A DNA stretch of 64,000 nt from Pusillimonas caeni (GCF_003545815.1 NZ_PDUW01000005.1:186001-250000); one strand, 5' to 3'; shown: positions 49,262 through 60,767, numbered from the stretch's first letter. The notes: generated by a model not told the origin, from the letters alone. A program made the numbers and translations.

Positions 49262-49538
49262 TTGGATGTGGTGTGGAAACCGACCCTGAAGGCCTTAGGC
49301 ATGCGGCATTCGGCATTGAGATGCGGGCCAGACGCGCCACACTTTCGCCACGATATGCCTGATCGCCAGTATGAATCCCGCCTACGTGTCCAAGCAGATG
49401 GCACACGCTAATCTGAGAATGTTCTTTGAGGTCTACAGCAAGTAGTGGATCGACGGGGCCGCCAGCGATCGAGAGAAGGCCAAAATGAATGCGCTATTTG
49501 CGCGCCCCACGGCCGAGAAACAGACGACGATTTGCTGA
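49262..49538 (+). pseudogene. C-terminal fragment of a tyrosine recombinase (phage-type integrase)
   Basis: One frame at 49262-49309 gives LDVVWKPTLKALGMRH. After a frameshift, the frame from 49335 gives RHTFATICLIASMNPAYVS, KQMAHANLRMFFEVYSK, a TAG stop, then WIDGAASDREKAKMNALF to a TGA at 49536. The HxxR-box Arg, the second His (MAHAN) and the catalytic Tyr (EVYSK) are all recognisable. The N-terminal two thirds are missing. It sits 46 bases from the att copy in the tRNA gene, the usual place for the integrase of such an element. Confidence 0.88.
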
Positions 49539-49584
49539 TTCTGTCACGCTGTTGTCACGCAGCATACGCAAGTGCTTGACTTAA

Positions 49585-49605
49585 TGGCGCGCCTGACAGG
49601 AATCG
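49585..49605. repeat. proximal attachment site within tRNA-Arg
   Basis: The 3' 21 bases of the tRNA gene, identical to 48328-48348. The tRNA remains complete, as is normal when an element restores the 3' end on integration. Confidence 0.85.
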
Positions 49606-49659
49606 AACCTGTATCAAGAGCTTCGGAGACTCTCATTCTATCCATTGAACTACAGGCGC
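49585..49659 (-). tRNA. tRNA-Arg, anticodon CCG
   Basis: 75 nt on the minus strand with encoded CCA. The acceptor GCGCCTG pairs with CAGGCGC, the discriminator is G, the anticodon loop is CTCCGAA with anticodon CCG, and the T arm is ACAGG-TTCGATT-CCTGT. A TACAAT-like -10 lies upstream at 49673-49678 (minus strand). Confidence 0.95.
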
Positions 49660-49719
49660 TGCAAAGATCATTATTGTAGCGTGTTTTGAAGACAGCCTGC
49701 ATTCAGCGGGCAGTCCCGG

Positions 49720-49940
49720 TATAATCGTACGGTTTGTGGACAACGGCCTTGCATCGCCTTTGCCGTCGGTTGCAGGCTTGGCCGCAAACCAGCGCATAAA
49801 CACTCATCGGGCGGGCAGGGTTCAGGTAAAGACCCGGGCGAACGACCCGCGCTAAGACCCCATGGGGCCTCGAAACATAAAGAGCTTTGAAGACAGGGCT
49901 TAAAGGCTTTGTTCCTTTTCAGGAAACGCAGGACTCGATC
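49720..49940 (+). promoter_or_regulatory. promoter and long leader of the cytochrome c5 gene
   Basis: An exact TATAAT at 49720-49725 has only a weak -35 (CTGCAT, 16-base spacing). About 210 bases then separate it from the ATG. The leader contains several short GC stems (for example GACCCC/GGGGCC near 49856-49870). No known riboswitch class is recognised. Confidence 0.4.
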
Positions 49941-50909
49941 ATGAACAACACAGAAGACCACGTCGAAACAACCATCGAGGGGCACGAAGGCCTCATCAAG
50001 ACGCCCAAGCAGTTAATCGTCACCATCGTCCTTGCTTTCATCGTTCCGGTCATCATTATCTTCCTCTTGATCAGGCTCGTAATCAGCAGCATGGTTCCCG
50101 GCGCCGGTTCCGACGCGCAAAGCCCCGAAGCCATCGCCTCCCGCATCAAGCCCGTCGCCGGCTTCGCCCTGGTCGATGCCAATGCGCCCAAGGTCTTCAA
50201 AACCGGCGAACAAGTCTTCGAATCCACCTGTAGCGCCTGCCATACGGCCGGCGTTGCGGGCGCGCCCAAGCTGGGCGACAACGCCGCCTGGGCTCCGCTG
50301 ATCAAAGAAGGCTACGAAAGCATGCTGCAAATCGCCCTGCACGGCAAAGGCGCCATGCCTGCCAAGGGCGGCAATCCCACACTGAGCGACTTCGAAGTCG
50401 AGCGCGCCATGGTCTATATGGCCAACAAGTCGGGGGCCTCGTTCGACGAGCCGGCCGAGCCTGCCGCCGAAGGCGAAGAAGCCGCCGCCGGCGCCGCCCA
50501 GGCATCCGCCGAAGCGCCCGCCCAGCCCGCTCCCACGCAACAACAGCCCTCCGCCGGCGCTTCGGGCGAAGCCGCTGCCGCCCAGCAAGCCGCGCCTGCC
50601 CAGCAAGCTCCGGCCGCACCGGCGGCTGAAGCCCAGCAGGCCGCCCCCGCCGCAGAAACCGCCGCTGTCGACCCCGCCGGCGAAAAGCTCTATAAATCGG
50701 TCTGCTTCGCCTGCCATGACGCGGGCGTCGCGGGTGCGCCCAAGCTGGGCGACAAGGCGGCCTGGGACCCTCTCATCGCCACCGGCATGGACGCCATGGT
50801 CGAGATCGCCATCCACGGCAAGGGCGCCATGCCCCCGCGCGGCGGCTCTCAAGCCAGCGACGACGAAATCCGCGCCGCGGTCCAATACATGGTGAGCCAG
50901 GTCAAGTAA
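49941..50909 (+). CDS. membrane-anchored di-heme cytochrome c5-type protein
   Basis: 322 aa. It has a cytoplasmic N-terminus, one TM (QLIVTIVLAFIVPVIIIFLLIRLVI) and two cytochrome c5 domains at ~80-165 and ~235-320, each with one heme site (CSACH and CFACH) followed by AGVAGAPKLGD and a Met ligand in HGKGAMP. A ~70-residue Ala/Pro/Glu-rich linker joins them. The domains are near copies, pointing to internal duplication. It should carry electrons at the periplasmic face. The ATG at 49941 is preferred to the in-frame 49887. Confidence 0.93.
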   Translation: MNNTEDHVETTIEGHEGLIKTPKQLIVTIVLAFIVPVIIIFLLIRLVISSMVPGAGSDAQSPEAIASRIKPVAGFALVDANAPKVFKTGEQVFESTCSACHTAGVAGAPKLGDNAAWAPLIKEGYESMLQIALHGKGAMPAKGGNPTLSDFEVERAMVYMANKSGASFDEPAEPAAEGEEAAAGAAQASAEAPAQPAPTQQQPSAGASGEAAAAQQAAPAQQAPAAPAAEAQQAAPAAETAAVDPAGEKLYKSVCFACHDAGVAGAPKLGDKAAWDPLIATGMDAMVEIAIHGKGAMPPRGGSQASDDEIRAAVQYMVSQVK

Positions 50910-50930
50910 ATATATCTAGGCTGCTCAATA

Positions 50931-50964
50931 AAAAACGCCCGTTCAATCATGAACGGGCGTTTTT
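50931..50964 (+). terminator. intrinsic terminator after cytochrome c5
   Basis: A perfect 14-bp stem (AAAAACGCCCGTTC and complement) with loop AATCAT ends in a T-run. The A-tract on the other side would also allow termination of minus-strand transcription from the convergent dehydrogenase gene. Confidence 0.92.
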
Positions 50965-51073
50965 TATTGCGGTCGGGGCTGCCTCAAGGCTCGGCGCCCC
51001 GGCAAAACGCCCTCTATGGCGCAGCAAGCAGGCGCCGGCCCGCGCGGCATGGGGCATTTTTCTGCCAGCCTGT

Positions 51074-52609
51074 TCAGCGCGCCACGCAGGCCGGCTCGGC
51101 CGTCAAAGGCAAGCCCAGCTGCACGCGCCGCTGCAGCCACAGGCTGGCGCGATAGCGCGCATCGCCGGTGACGCGGTGCATGTTGCGCAGGATGTCCAGG
51201 ATCAACGCCGCCCCGAGCGCATCGCCCATGCTCAGGGGCCCGCCCCGGGGGTAGCCCAGGCCCAGCGATACGGCCAGGTCGATGTCGCCCGGCGTGGCGA
51301 TGGTCTGCTGCGCAATGTCGCTGGCCACATTGACGATGCTGGCGACGATGCGCTGGCCCACGAAACCGGCGGAATCGTCGATGACGGAAACCGCCGTATC
51401 GTCCGAGGCGAACAAGGCGTGGGCCGCGTCGCGCCACTTGGGCAGGGTGGCGGGCGAACACATGACGACGCGCCGCTTGCCCTGCTCCAGGCCGAAGAAG
51501 GTGTCGAGCGCAACCGTGCGTTCGCCGTCGAGCTGGTACTCGGCCACGACGCTGGAGGTGTCTTCGCCGAAGGGAGTAACCACGATCAGCGCGTCGGCGG
51601 GCGGCGCGTCCGTCGAAATGACGCCCACGCCAAGCTCCTTGAGAAGGGCGGCTGCCCGCTTATGGCCGACCGGATGGTAAGGCGCCAGCCACACTTTGAA
51701 CCCTTCGGGCAGCGGCGGAACGGCCGGCGCTTCGGGCAATTGCTTGGCTCCGTCGACATAGCGGTAGAAGCCCTCTTTGGTCTTGCGTCCCAACAGGCCC
51801 CCCGCCAGGCGCACCGCGGTGATCGGAGACGGACGGAAACGCGGCTCGTCGTAGAACTGCTGGTAGATGGACTCCATGACCGGATGCGAGACGTCCAGCG
51901 CGGTGAGATCCATGAGCTCGAACGGCCCCATCCTGAATCCGGCCTGCTCGCGCATGACCGCGTCCACCTGATAAAAAGGCGCCACGGCCTCTTGCGCCAG
52001 CCGCAGGCCTTCGATGTTCATGCCGCGCCCCGCATGATTGACGATGAAACCGGGCATGTCCTTGGCCCGCACGGGGGTGTGGCCCATGGCGCGCGCCAAC
52101 TCCATCAGGGCGTCGCCCGCCGCCGGATCGGTGCGCAGGCCGTCTATGATCTCGACCACTTTCATCAATGGCACGGGATTGAAGAAATGATAGCCCGCGA
52201 CCCGCTCCGGCTTCTTGCAGCCGGCGGCGATGGCGGTGATGGACAGCGAAGAGGTATTGGAGGCCAGGATGCAGTCTTCGGAGACAATGCCTTCCAGCTG
52301 CTGGAAGAGATCCTGCTTGACGTCCAGCCGCTCGATCACGGCCTCGACCACCAATTGTGCCGCCGACATCGCTTTGAGGTCGGAACACGGCTGGATGCGC
52401 GCCAGCGAGGCCTGTCCGGCCTCGGCCGTGATCTTGCCCTTGGCGGCAAGCTTCTCCCAGGTCTGGCCCAGGTTGTCGCGCGCCGCCGCGACGGCCTGCT
52501 CGTTAAGGTCGTACAGCAATACCTGCAGGCCCGCCTGGGCCGCGATCTGGGCAATGCCGCGCCCCATGGCGCCGGCGCCAACGATACCTATGGTGTCGAT
52601 TTTCTTCAT
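51074..52609 (-). CDS. 3-hydroxyacyl-CoA dehydrogenase, duplicated-domain (PaaH-like)
   Basis: 511 aa. The N-terminal Rossmann domain has IGIVGAGAMGRGIAQIAAQAG, the catalytic-His signature GYHFFNPVPLMKVVEII and a helical C-domain (MPGFIVNHAGRGMNIEGLRL). A second copy of the C-terminal domain (DSAGFVGQRIVASIVNVASDIAQQ...GLGYPRGGPLSMGD) follows, an architecture seen in PaaH/PaaC-type enzymes of phenylacetate or fatty-acid beta-oxidation. No paa genes are adjacent. The start MKKIDTIGIVG is chosen; 30 extra upstream residues are implausible. Confidence 0.9.
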   Translation of the reverse strand: MKKIDTIGIVGAGAMGRGIAQIAAQAGLQVLLYDLNEQAVAAARDNLGQTWEKLAAKGKITAEAGQASLARIQPCSDLKAMSAAQLVVEAVIERLDVKQDLFQQLEGIVSEDCILASNTSSLSITAIAAGCKKPERVAGYHFFNPVPLMKVVEIIDGLRTDPAAGDALMELARAMGHTPVRAKDMPGFIVNHAGRGMNIEGLRLAQEAVAPFYQVDAVMREQAGFRMGPFELMDLTALDVSHPVMESIYQQFYDEPRFRPSPITAVRLAGGLLGRKTKEGFYRYVDGAKQLPEAPAVPPLPEGFKVWLAPYHPVGHKRAAALLKELGVGVISTDAPPADALIVVTPFGEDTSSVVAEYQLDGERTVALDTFFGLEQGKRRVVMCSPATLPKWRDAAHALFASDDTAVSVIDDSAGFVGQRIVASIVNVASDIAQQTIATPGDIDLAVSLGLGYPRGGPLSMGDALGAALILDILRNMHRVTGDARYRASLWLQRRVQLGLPLTAEPACVAR

Positions 52610-52730
52610 GTCATCCCACTCCGTACTGCCGATTGAAAACAAAACCTTAATCATAGAACGGATTGGCATGCTGCCTGAGCGGCTGCAGGGGCTCTGCATT
52701 GTGGCGGGTTCGAGACAAAAGCATACATTA

Positions 52731-52781
52731 AGGGTAAACCCTGAAAAATGTCTTGTATAAGACTAGGGTTTACCCTATAAT
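52731..52781 (+). promoter_or_regulatory. strong sigma70 promoter with twin inverted operator-like sites
   Basis: TTGTAT (52753-52758) and a consensus TATAAT (52776-52781) are spaced by 17 bases. AGGGTAAACCCT at 52731-52742 and its exact reverse complement AGGGTTTACCCT at 52765-52776 flank the -35. The second touches the -10, so a regulator binding both could block the promoter. The regulator is unknown. Confidence 0.75.
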
Positions 52782-52826
52782 TTCATCATCTGCTCAAGAA
52801 ACGAGCCAATCAACTCCGAGAACGCC

Positions 52827-53045
52827 ATGATCGACTATCCGAACGCTATTCTGACCGACTCCCTGGAGCGCGAGTTGCTGCGCCAGGAACTCGACTACTA
52901 CAACGACGCGCCCCTGCTTTCCCTCTTCGGCTGGATCGCTTCCGGCGCCAAGGCACTGCAGAGCACGGTCGTTTCCTTCGTGGCTTCGGTTTCGTCTGAC
53001 ATGAACGCCGCCCGCCGGGAAGGCCATAAAGTTACCGCCGCCTGA
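52827..53045 (+). CDS. small conserved-looking protein of unknown function
   Basis: 72 aa: an acidic N-terminus (MIDYPNAILTDSLERELLRQELDYYND), a hydrophobic middle (LLSLFGWIASGAKALQSTVVSFVASV) and a basic C-terminus. The middle could be one membrane-associated helix. It is a real gene by context: a near-consensus promoter with operators upstream, a GAGAA ribosome site, and a dedicated terminator 74 bases after the stop. I do not recognise the family. Confidence 0.72.
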   Translation: MIDYPNAILTDSLERELLRQELDYYNDAPLLSLFGWIASGAKALQSTVVSFVASVSSDMNAARREGHKVTAA

Positions 53046-53118
53046 GCTCAAGGTTCGCCGCAATCCAGTTCAGCTTGACCTTCGGCGGCTGCCAAGAAAG
53101 CAGGCTTGCCGAATGAAG

Positions 53119-53149
53119 ACGCCGGTCCCCACAAGGGACCGGCGTTTTT
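53119..53149 (+). terminator. intrinsic terminator after the 72-aa gene
   Basis: ACGCCGGTCCC pairs perfectly with GGGACCGGCGT over 11 bp with a 5-base loop, followed by TTTTT. Confidence 0.92.
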
Positions 53150-53195
53150 GTTCAACTATAGGTAAAAACACGAATATGAGTACGAGTAAAGTAGC

Positions 53196-53224
53196 TTGAC
53201 AGAAAAAACCAGTGCAGCTACAGT
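53196..53224 (+). promoter_or_regulatory. sigma70 promoter of the glycine operon
   Basis: TTGACA at 53196-53201, 17-base spacer, TACAGT at 53219-53224. Transcription would start a few bases before the first aptamer of the riboswitch. Confidence 0.75.
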
Positions 53225-53234
53225 GAACCGCAAT

Positions 53235-53420
53235 CAGCCAGGAGAGCGCGTTCGCGGGAACGCCGCCGAAGGGGAATACCCAAAACTCTCAGGCCCAAGG
53301 ACTGGCTGACCCATGATCCGCAGCGGCGGACCATGCAACTCTGGAGAGCGGCTTCCATCGAGAAGCCCACCGAAGGGGCAGAGCCGCCAGGCTCGAATCT
53401 CTCAGGTATCAAGGACAGAG
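53235..53420 (+). ncRNA. tandem glycine riboswitch
   Basis: Two glycine aptamers in series. Aptamer I (53235-53308) is closed by CAGCCA/TGGCTG and carries GGAGAGCG, CCGAAGGGGAA and CTCTCAGG. Aptamer II (53339-53420) is closed by CTCTG/CAGAG and carries GGAGAGCG, CCGAAGGGGC and CTCTCAGGTATCAAGGAC. About 30 bases link them. This is the classical arrangement upstream of gcvT, where glycine switches expression on. No clear terminator is visible between aptamer II and gcvT, so control may be translational. Confidence 0.95.
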
Positions 53421-53471
53421 CGGGAAGACAAAGCGAAAGCTTTGATGACTACCGTTTCCTGGCCTGAGATC

Positions 53472-54614
53472 ATGAACATCACCGCTCCAGCTTTACGTCA
53501 AACACCGCTTGCCTCTCGGCATCTTGCACTGGGAGCGCGCATGGTGGACTTCGGTGGATGGGAAATGCCCATCCACTATGGCTCCCAACTCGACGAGCAC
53601 CACGCCGTCCGGCAAGAGGCCGGGATGTTCGACGTATCGCACATGTGCGTGGTCGACGCGCAAGGCGGCGGTGTCCGTGGATTCCTTCGGGCCGTACTTG
53701 CAAACAATGTCGACAAGCTTCAGGTTTCCGGCAAGGCGCTTTACACCTGCATGCTCAATCCCCAGGGCGGCATTCTGGACGATCTCATCGTCTATTACCT
53801 GGACGAGTCGTCTTTTCGTCTGATCGTCAACGCGGCGACGGCGCAGAAGGACCTGCAGTGGCTGGCGCAACAGATTCGGCAGCTCGGCGTCGACGTCGCG
53901 CTTACCCCCCGCCGTACGGGCGACGCCCCGGACGGCGTTGCGCCCCTGGCCATCATTGCCGTACAAGGCCCGCAGGCGCGCGCCCGAACGTGGGAGGCAA
54001 TGCCCGACGCCCAGGCCGCCGCGCAGACGCTCAAGCCTTTCCATGCCATCCATCACACCGACTCGCAGTTGGGCGAAGTCATGATCGCGCGAACCGGCTA
54101 CACCGGCGAAGACGGCCACGAACTCATCCTGCCGGCCGACCAGGCCGTCGCGCTTTGGAATCGCTTGCTGGACGCGGGCGTGCGTCCAGCGGGTTTGGGG
54201 GCGCGGGACACGCTGCGCCTCGAAGCCGGCATGAATCTGTACGGCCAGGACATGGACGAGCAGACGTCCCCTCTGGACTGCGGGTTGGCCTGGACGGTCG
54301 ATCTGGAAGCGCCTCGCGATTTCGTAGGTAAAACGGCGCTGATGGAACAGGGCCGGAAAGCTCAATTGGTAGGGCTGGTTTCGCTGGACCGCGCGGGAAT
54401 CCTGCGCTCGGGGCAGCAGGTCGACACGCCCCATGGAGAAGGGAGAGTCACCAGCGGCACATTCAGCCCCACCATGCAACAGAGCATTGCACTGGCAAGC
54501 GTCCCGCCGGGCGTGGAGGTTGGCGCCGAAGTCCATGTACAGGTTCGGGGCAAGTCGGCCCGAGCCCGTGTCGTACGCCCCCCCTTTGTGCGCAACGGCC
54601 AGATCAAAGTTTGA
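53472..54614 (+). CDS. gcvT: glycine cleavage system aminomethyltransferase (T protein)
   Basis: Transfers the methylene group from aminomethyl-lipoyl GcvH to tetrahydrofolate, releasing ammonia; 380 aa. Folate-binding GcvT domain: [27 protein letters not shown] at the N-terminus, the catalytic Asp region [26 protein letters not shown] and [20 protein letters not shown], plus the C-terminal barrel. The ATG at 53472 is favoured by family length; 53445 is an in-frame alternative. It is the first gene behind the glycine riboswitch. Confidence 0.96.
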   Translation: MNITAPALRQTPLASRHLALGARMVDFGGWEMPIHYGSQLDEHHAVRQEAGMFDVSHMCVVDAQGGGVRGFLRAVLANNVDKLQVSGKALYTCMLNPQGGILDDLIVYYLDESSFRLIVNAATAQKDLQWLAQQIRQLGVDVALTPRRTGDAPDGVAPLAIIAVQGPQARARTWEAMPDAQAAAQTLKPFHAIHHTDSQLGEVMIARTGYTGEDGHELILPADQAVALWNRLLDAGVRPAGLGARDTLRLEAGMNLYGQDMDEQTSPLDCGLAWTVDLEAPRDFVGKTALMEQGRKAQLVGLVSLDRAGILRSGQQVDTPHGEGRVTSGTFSPTMQQSIALASVPPGVEVGAEVHVQVRGKSARARVVRPPFVRNGQIKV

Positions 54615-54689
54615 CGTCCCCACAATTTCCGGGCGCGCATCGCGTCCGGTGCAAAAACCAAACAAACAATGGAACAGGAGAAACAGAAC

Positions 54690-55070
54690 ATGGATTTCCC
54701 CCAAGACTTGCGCTACACGGCTTCGCACGAATGGATACGGCAGGACGAAGACGGCTCCCTGGTCGTCGGCCTGACGAGCCACGCTCAAGAAGCGCTGGGC
54801 GACATCATCTTCCTCGATCTGCCCGAAGTCGGAAAGAGCTACCAGCGGGAAGAGGTCTGCGGAGTCATCGAATCGGTCAAAGCGGCGTCGGACATCTACG
54901 CGCCGGTGTCCGGCGAGATCCTTGCGGTGAACAGCGCAGCCGCCGAAGAACCGGGCCAGATCAACGAGCAGCCTTACCAAACATGGCTGTTCCGGATGAA
55001 TCCCACCAGCGCCGGCGAGCTGGATACGCTGTTATCCCCCGAGGACTACGCGAGGGCGGCAGAAGAATGA
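54690..55070 (+). CDS. gcvH: glycine cleavage system H protein
   Basis: Lipoyl carrier shuttling the aminomethyl intermediate among P, T and L proteins; 126 aa. The lipoylated residue is Lys64 in ESVKAASDIYAPVSG. The preceding AGGAG at the right distance supports the start MDFPQDLRYT; the upstream ATG at 54669 would overlap that ribosome site. The L protein (lpd) is not in the window. Confidence 0.96.
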   Translation: MDFPQDLRYTASHEWIRQDEDGSLVVGLTSHAQEALGDIIFLDLPEVGKSYQREEVCGVIESVKAASDIYAPVSGEILAVNSAAAEEPGQINEQPYQTWLFRMNPTSAGELDTLLSPEDYARAAEE

Positions 55071-55106
55071 GCGCGCCCTTATGACCGCGCAGCTCCGACC
55101 GAACCA

Positions 55107-58031
55107 ATGTCGATGGCCATCATGGAAAAACACATGCACAAACCCTTCAGCGAACGCCATATCGGCCCCGACAGGGACGATAGGCAACACATGCTCGATA
55201 CACTCGGCTACGGCAGCCTGGACGACTTGATAGACGACATCGTGCCGCCCCGCATTCGATTGCGGGAAGCCTTGCCGCTGGGGGAATTCACTGAGGCCCT
55301 GTCCGAGGACGAGGCGCTGGCCGAACTGCGTGCACGGGCCAGCCGCAACAAAGTCTACAAGAGCTTCATCGGGCAAGGGTACTACGGCACATCGACCCCG
55401 ACGGTGATCCTGCGCAATCTGTTCGAGAATCCCGCCTGGTATACGGCCTACACTCCCTATCAGCCCGAAATATCCCAGGGACGCCTGGAAGCACTGCTCA
55501 ACTTCCAGCAGATGCTCACCGACCTGACCGGCATGGACATCGCCAACGCGTCCATGCTGGACGAGGCGACCGCGGCGGCCGAGGCAATGACCCTGCTGCT
55601 GCGGACAAACCGCAAGCCGCCGGAAGGCAATGTCTTCTTTGTGGCGGACGACGTCCTACCGCAGACGCTGGAAGTGGTGCAGACCCGGGCCAAGCCGCTT
55701 GGGATCACCGTCCGTGTAGGCCCGGCCGGCGACGCGGCGCAGGCCGGGGCCTTTGGCGTGCTGCTGCAATACCCCGGCGCCGATGGCGACGTGCGCGACT
55801 ATCGCAGCCTGACACAGGCCGTGCACGATAACGGCGGCCTGGTCGTCGTTGCAGCCGACCTGCTTGCACTCGCCTTGCTGGCTCCGCCGGGCGAATGGGG
55901 CGCCGACATCGTGGTGGGCAGCGCTCAGCGCTTTGGCGTGCCGCTGGGTTTCGGGGGCCCGCATGCCGGCTACATGGCCGTGCGGGACGAGTTCAAGCGC
56001 AGCATGCCCGGCAGGCTCGTGGGCGTCAGCGTCGACGCGCAGGGAAACCATACTTACCGCCTGGCTTTGCAAACGCGCGAACAGCACATTAGGCGGGAGA
56101 GAGCCACGTCCAACATCTGCACGGCCCAGGCATTGCTGGCCATCATGGCCGCGATGTATGCCGTTTACCATGGCCCGGCCGGCATCAGAAGCATTGCGCA
56201 GCGCATCCACGACCTGACGAAGACACTGGCTGCGGGGCTTGAAGAGCTGGGCTGGCAGCGAGTCAACGACAACTATTTCGATACGCTGACGCTGCGCACG
56301 GGGGCCGCCGCCAAGGCGCTCCACGACGCGGCCGCCGCCCGGGGCTTCAATTTGCGCCACGTGGACAACGAGCGGGTGGGCATCTCGCTCGACGAAACGA
56401 CGACCCCGGCCGACATCGAGCAGCTCTGGGCAGTGTTCGCTCAAGAGAAACCGGTACCCGCCTATGCGTCCGTGTCCGCCCGCGCGGCCCAAGCGGACGG
56501 CCATGTCCCGCTCGCGCGCACAAGCGCTTATCTGACGCACCCGGTCTTCAACACATACCACTCCGAGCACGAAATGCTGCGCTATCTGCGCCGCCTGGCG
56601 GACAAGGATCTCGCCTTGGACCGCAGCATGATTCCTCTGGGCTCATGCACGATGAAACTCAATTCGACCAGCGAGATCATCCCGGTCTCCTGGCCCGAAT
56701 TCGCACAGATCCATCCGCTGGCGCCCGACGATCAGACGCAGGGCTATCGGCAGATGATTGCCGAACTGGAAGCGATGCTGTGCGCCGTCACCGGCTATGA
56801 GGCGGTCAGTCTGCAACCCAATGCTGGCTCACAAGGCGAGTATGCGGGTTTGCAGATCATACGCGCCTACCACGACTCCCGCGGCGAAGCGCAGCGCGAC
56901 GTATGCCTGATCCCGTCATCGGCGCACGGCACCAATCCCGCCTCGGCGCAGATGGCCGACATGCGGGTCGTGGTGGTGGCCTGCGACCCGCAGGGCAACG
57001 TCGACCTCGACGATCTGAGAAGCAAGGCGCAGCAGCACAGCGACAGGCTGGCGGCAATCATGATCACCTATCCGTCCACCCACGGCGTCTTCGAAGAAGG
57101 CGTTCATGAAGTTTGCGACATCGTGCACCAGCACGGGGGCCAGGTCTATGTCGACGGCGCGAACATGAACGCCATGGTGGGGCTGGCGGCGCCCGGCCGC
57201 TTCGGCGGCGACGTCTCCCACTTGAACCTGCACAAGACGTTCTGCATACCGCACGGCGGCGGCGGGCCGGGCGTGGGGCCAGTGGCGGTCAGAACCCATC
57301 TGGCCCGGTTCCTGCCCAACCATCGGGCAGCGGGCTATCAGCGCTCCCCCGACGGAATCGGAGCCGTCAGCGCGGCGCCGTTCGGCTCGGCCGGCATACT
57401 GCCCATATCGTGGATGTATATCGCCATGATGGGCGCGCAGGGCCTGACCGACGCCTCGCGCAACGCCATTCTGGCCGCCAACTACATCGCTGCGCGCCTG
57501 GCGCCGCACTATCCGGTGCTCTACAGCGGCCGCAAGGGACTTGTCGCGCACGAATGCATACTGGATCTGCGGCCGCTGCAGAAGGAAACCGGCATCTCCA
57601 ACGAAGACGTGGCCAAACGGCTCATGGACTATGGGTTCCATGCGCCCACAATGAGCTTCCCGGTGCCGGGGACGCTCATGATAGAACCCACAGAAAGCGA
57701 GGTGCTGCGCGAGCTGGATCGCTTCATCGATGCGATGGTTGCCATTCGCGGTGAAATCGCCAAGGTCGGTTCGGGCGAGTTCGATGCCAAGGACAATCCC
57801 CTGCGCAATGCCCCCCATACGGCAGCCATGGTCACGGCGGACGACTGGACTCACGCCTATACGCGCACACAAGCGGCGTATCCCCTGCCCGGCCTGATGC
57901 AAAGCAAGTATTGGCCGCCGGTCGGCCGGGTGGACAACAGTTATGGGGACCGCAATCTTTTCTGCTCCTGCATCCCCATGACTGATTACGCGAGCGAACA
58001 AACCGACACACAAACCACAATGGAGGCATGA
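55107..58031 (+). CDS. gcvP: glycine dehydrogenase (decarboxylating), P protein
   Basis: PLP enzyme that decarboxylates glycine and loads the amine carbon on GcvH; 974 aa, the fused single-chain form. The N-terminal half includes [15 protein letters not shown]; the catalytic half has the PLP-Lys in [18 protein letters not shown] (~707). Alternative ATGs 5 codons apart at the start are equally possible. It stops exactly where glyA starts, with no spacer. Confidence 0.97.
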   Translation: MSMAIMEKHMHKPFSERHIGPDRDDRQHMLDTLGYGSLDDLIDDIVPPRIRLREALPLGEFTEALSEDEALAELRARASRNKVYKSFIGQGYYGTSTPTVILRNLFENPAWYTAYTPYQPEISQGRLEALLNFQQMLTDLTGMDIANASMLDEATAAAEAMTLLLRTNRKPPEGNVFFVADDVLPQTLEVVQTRAKPLGITVRVGPAGDAAQAGAFGVLLQYPGADGDVRDYRSLTQAVHDNGGLVVVAADLLALALLAPPGEWGADIVVGSAQRFGVPLGFGGPHAGYMAVRDEFKRSMPGRLVGVSVDAQGNHTYRLALQTREQHIRRERATSNICTAQALLAIMAAMYAVYHGPAGIRSIAQRIHDLTKTLAAGLEELGWQRVNDNYFDTLTLRTGAAAKALHDAAAARGFNLRHVDNERVGISLDETTTPADIEQLWAVFAQEKPVPAYASVSARAAQADGHVPLARTSAYLTHPVFNTYHSEHEMLRYLRRLADKDLALDRSMIPLGSCTMKLNSTSEIIPVSWPEFAQIHPLAPDDQTQGYRQMIAELEAMLCAVTGYEAVSLQPNAGSQGEYAGLQIIRAYHDSRGEAQRDVCLIPSSAHGTNPASAQMADMRVVVVACDPQGNVDLDDLRSKAQQHSDRLAAIMITYPSTHGVFEEGVHEVCDIVHQHGGQVYVDGANMNAMVGLAAPGRFGGDVSHLNLHKTFCIPHGGGGPGVGPVAVRTHLARFLPNHRAAGYQRSPDGIGAVSAAPFGSAGILPISWMYIAMMGAQGLTDASRNAILAANYIAARLAPHYPVLYSGRKGLVAHECILDLRPLQKETGISNEDVAKRLMDYGFHAPTMSFPVPGTLMIEPTESEVLRELDRFIDAMVAIRGEIAKVGSGEFDAKDNPLRNAPHTAAMVTADDWTHAYTRTQAAYPLPGLMQSKYWPPVGRVDNSYGDRNLFCSCIPMTDYASEQTDTQTTMEA

Positions 58032-59333
58032 ATGTTCAACGATCAAATGGCCATAGAGGGCTTCGACGATGAACTGGCCCGGGCGATAGAGGGCGAGCGG
58101 CGCCGACAGGAAGCACACCTGGAACTGATCGCCTCGGAAAACTACACCAGCCCGCGCGTATTGCAGGCTCAAGGCACGGTCCTCACCAATAAATATGCCG
58201 AGGGCTATCCGGGCAAGCGCTACTACGGCGGTTGCGAGTTCGTCGATCAGGCCGAAACCCTCGCCATAGAACGGACCAAGGCGCTATTCGGCGCGTACTG
58301 GGCCAACGTTCAGCCCCACTCCGGCTCCCAAGCCAACGCCGCGGTATATATGGCGCTGCTGGCGCCGAACGACACCATACTGGGCATGAGCCTGGCCCAT
58401 GGCGGCCATCTTACTCACGGCGCATCGGTCAGCTTCTCCGGCAAGCTCTATAAAGCGGTTCAGTACGGCGTCAATGACGAAGGGTTGATCGACTATGACG
58501 AAGTCGAGGCCCTGGCACTGGAATCCCGTCCCAGAATGCTGGTCGCCGGGTTCTCCGCCTATTCCCGCTTGCTCGATTTCGAGCGTTTCCGCGCCATAGC
58601 CGACAAAGTGGGCGCATATTTATTCGTGGACATGGCGCATGTGGCGGGCCTGGTCGCAGCGGGCATCTACCCGAATCCCGTGCCCTACGCCGACATCGTC
58701 ACTACGACGGTGCACAAGACTCTGCGCGGTCCGCGTGGTGGATTGATCATGGGGCGCGATAACCCCGAGATTCAGAAAAAGATCAATTCCATGGTGTTCC
58801 CCGGTGCACAGGGCGGCCCGTTGATGCATGTCATCGCCGCCAAAGCGGTCGCTCTGCGCGAAGCAATGCAGCCCGACTTCGTAGACTATCAAAAACAAGT
58901 CGTAGCCAATGCCCGCGCCATGGCGGCGACATTCATAGAGCGCGGCTACCACGTCGTGTCGGGAGGCACCGACAACCATTTGTTCCTGGTCAGCCTCATC
59001 GACAAGGGCCTTACCGGCAAGGCCGCCGATGCTGCGCTCGAATCGGTCGGCATTACGGTAAACAAGAATGCAGTGCCGTCCGATCCCCAGTCTCCTTTCG
59101 TGACCAGCGGCATACGCATAGGCACCGCGGCGATGACCACAAGAGGCTTGAAGCAGGATGAAGCCATGCGGGTCGCCGGCTGGATCTGCGACATTCTGGA
59201 CGACCTGTCCGATCTCGAAGTGCAGGAGCGCGTGCGCGGCCATGTCAGCGCCTTATGCGCGGAGTTTCCCGTCTATGCGAAAGCGGCACAGGCGCATGAC
59301 GAGAAGCAGGTGGCCGTGGCGGGCGGAGGCTGA
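58032..59333 (+). CDS. glyA: serine hydroxymethyltransferase
   Basis: Uses the methylene-tetrahydrofolate made by the cleavage system to convert a second glycine into serine; 433 aa. PLP-fold motifs: [45 protein letters not shown], and the PLP-Lys in [14 protein letters not shown]. Its place inside the glycine operon suggests a catabolic copy dedicated to glycine breakdown; another biosynthetic copy could exist elsewhere (not visible here). Confidence 0.95.
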   Translation: MFNDQMAIEGFDDELARAIEGERRRQEAHLELIASENYTSPRVLQAQGTVLTNKYAEGYPGKRYYGGCEFVDQAETLAIERTKALFGAYWANVQPHSGSQANAAVYMALLAPNDTILGMSLAHGGHLTHGASVSFSGKLYKAVQYGVNDEGLIDYDEVEALALESRPRMLVAGFSAYSRLLDFERFRAIADKVGAYLFVDMAHVAGLVAAGIYPNPVPYADIVTTTVHKTLRGPRGGLIMGRDNPEIQKKINSMVFPGAQGGPLMHVIAAKAVALREAMQPDFVDYQKQVVANARAMAATFIERGYHVVSGGTDNHLFLVSLIDKGLTGKAADAALESVGITVNKNAVPSDPQSPFVTSGIRIGTAAMTTRGLKQDEAMRVAGWICDILDDLSDLEVQERVRGHVSALCAEFPVYAKAAQAHDEKQVAVAGGG

Positions 59334-59335
59334 CC

Positions 59336-60715
<1,380 letters not shown>

Positions 60716-60767
60716 ACGCTTAAGCCGGACAAAGTCTTTTCCGCCATTCCGCCCATAGATATAGATG

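Larger units (their letters stand above)
48328..49605. mobile_element. remnant of a tRNA-Arg-integrated element
   Basis: A 21-bp sequence identical to the 3' end of tRNA-Arg (including the encoded CCA) occurs at both ends (48328-48348 and 49585-49605), as expected for attL and attR left by a tyrosine recombinase. Between them lie a frameshifted toxin, its antitoxin and a broken integrase C-terminus. The interior differs from its surroundings in lower GC and in codon style. Bases 48349-48540 hold only a short open frame that starts inside the repeat; I see no gene there. Confidence 0.85.
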
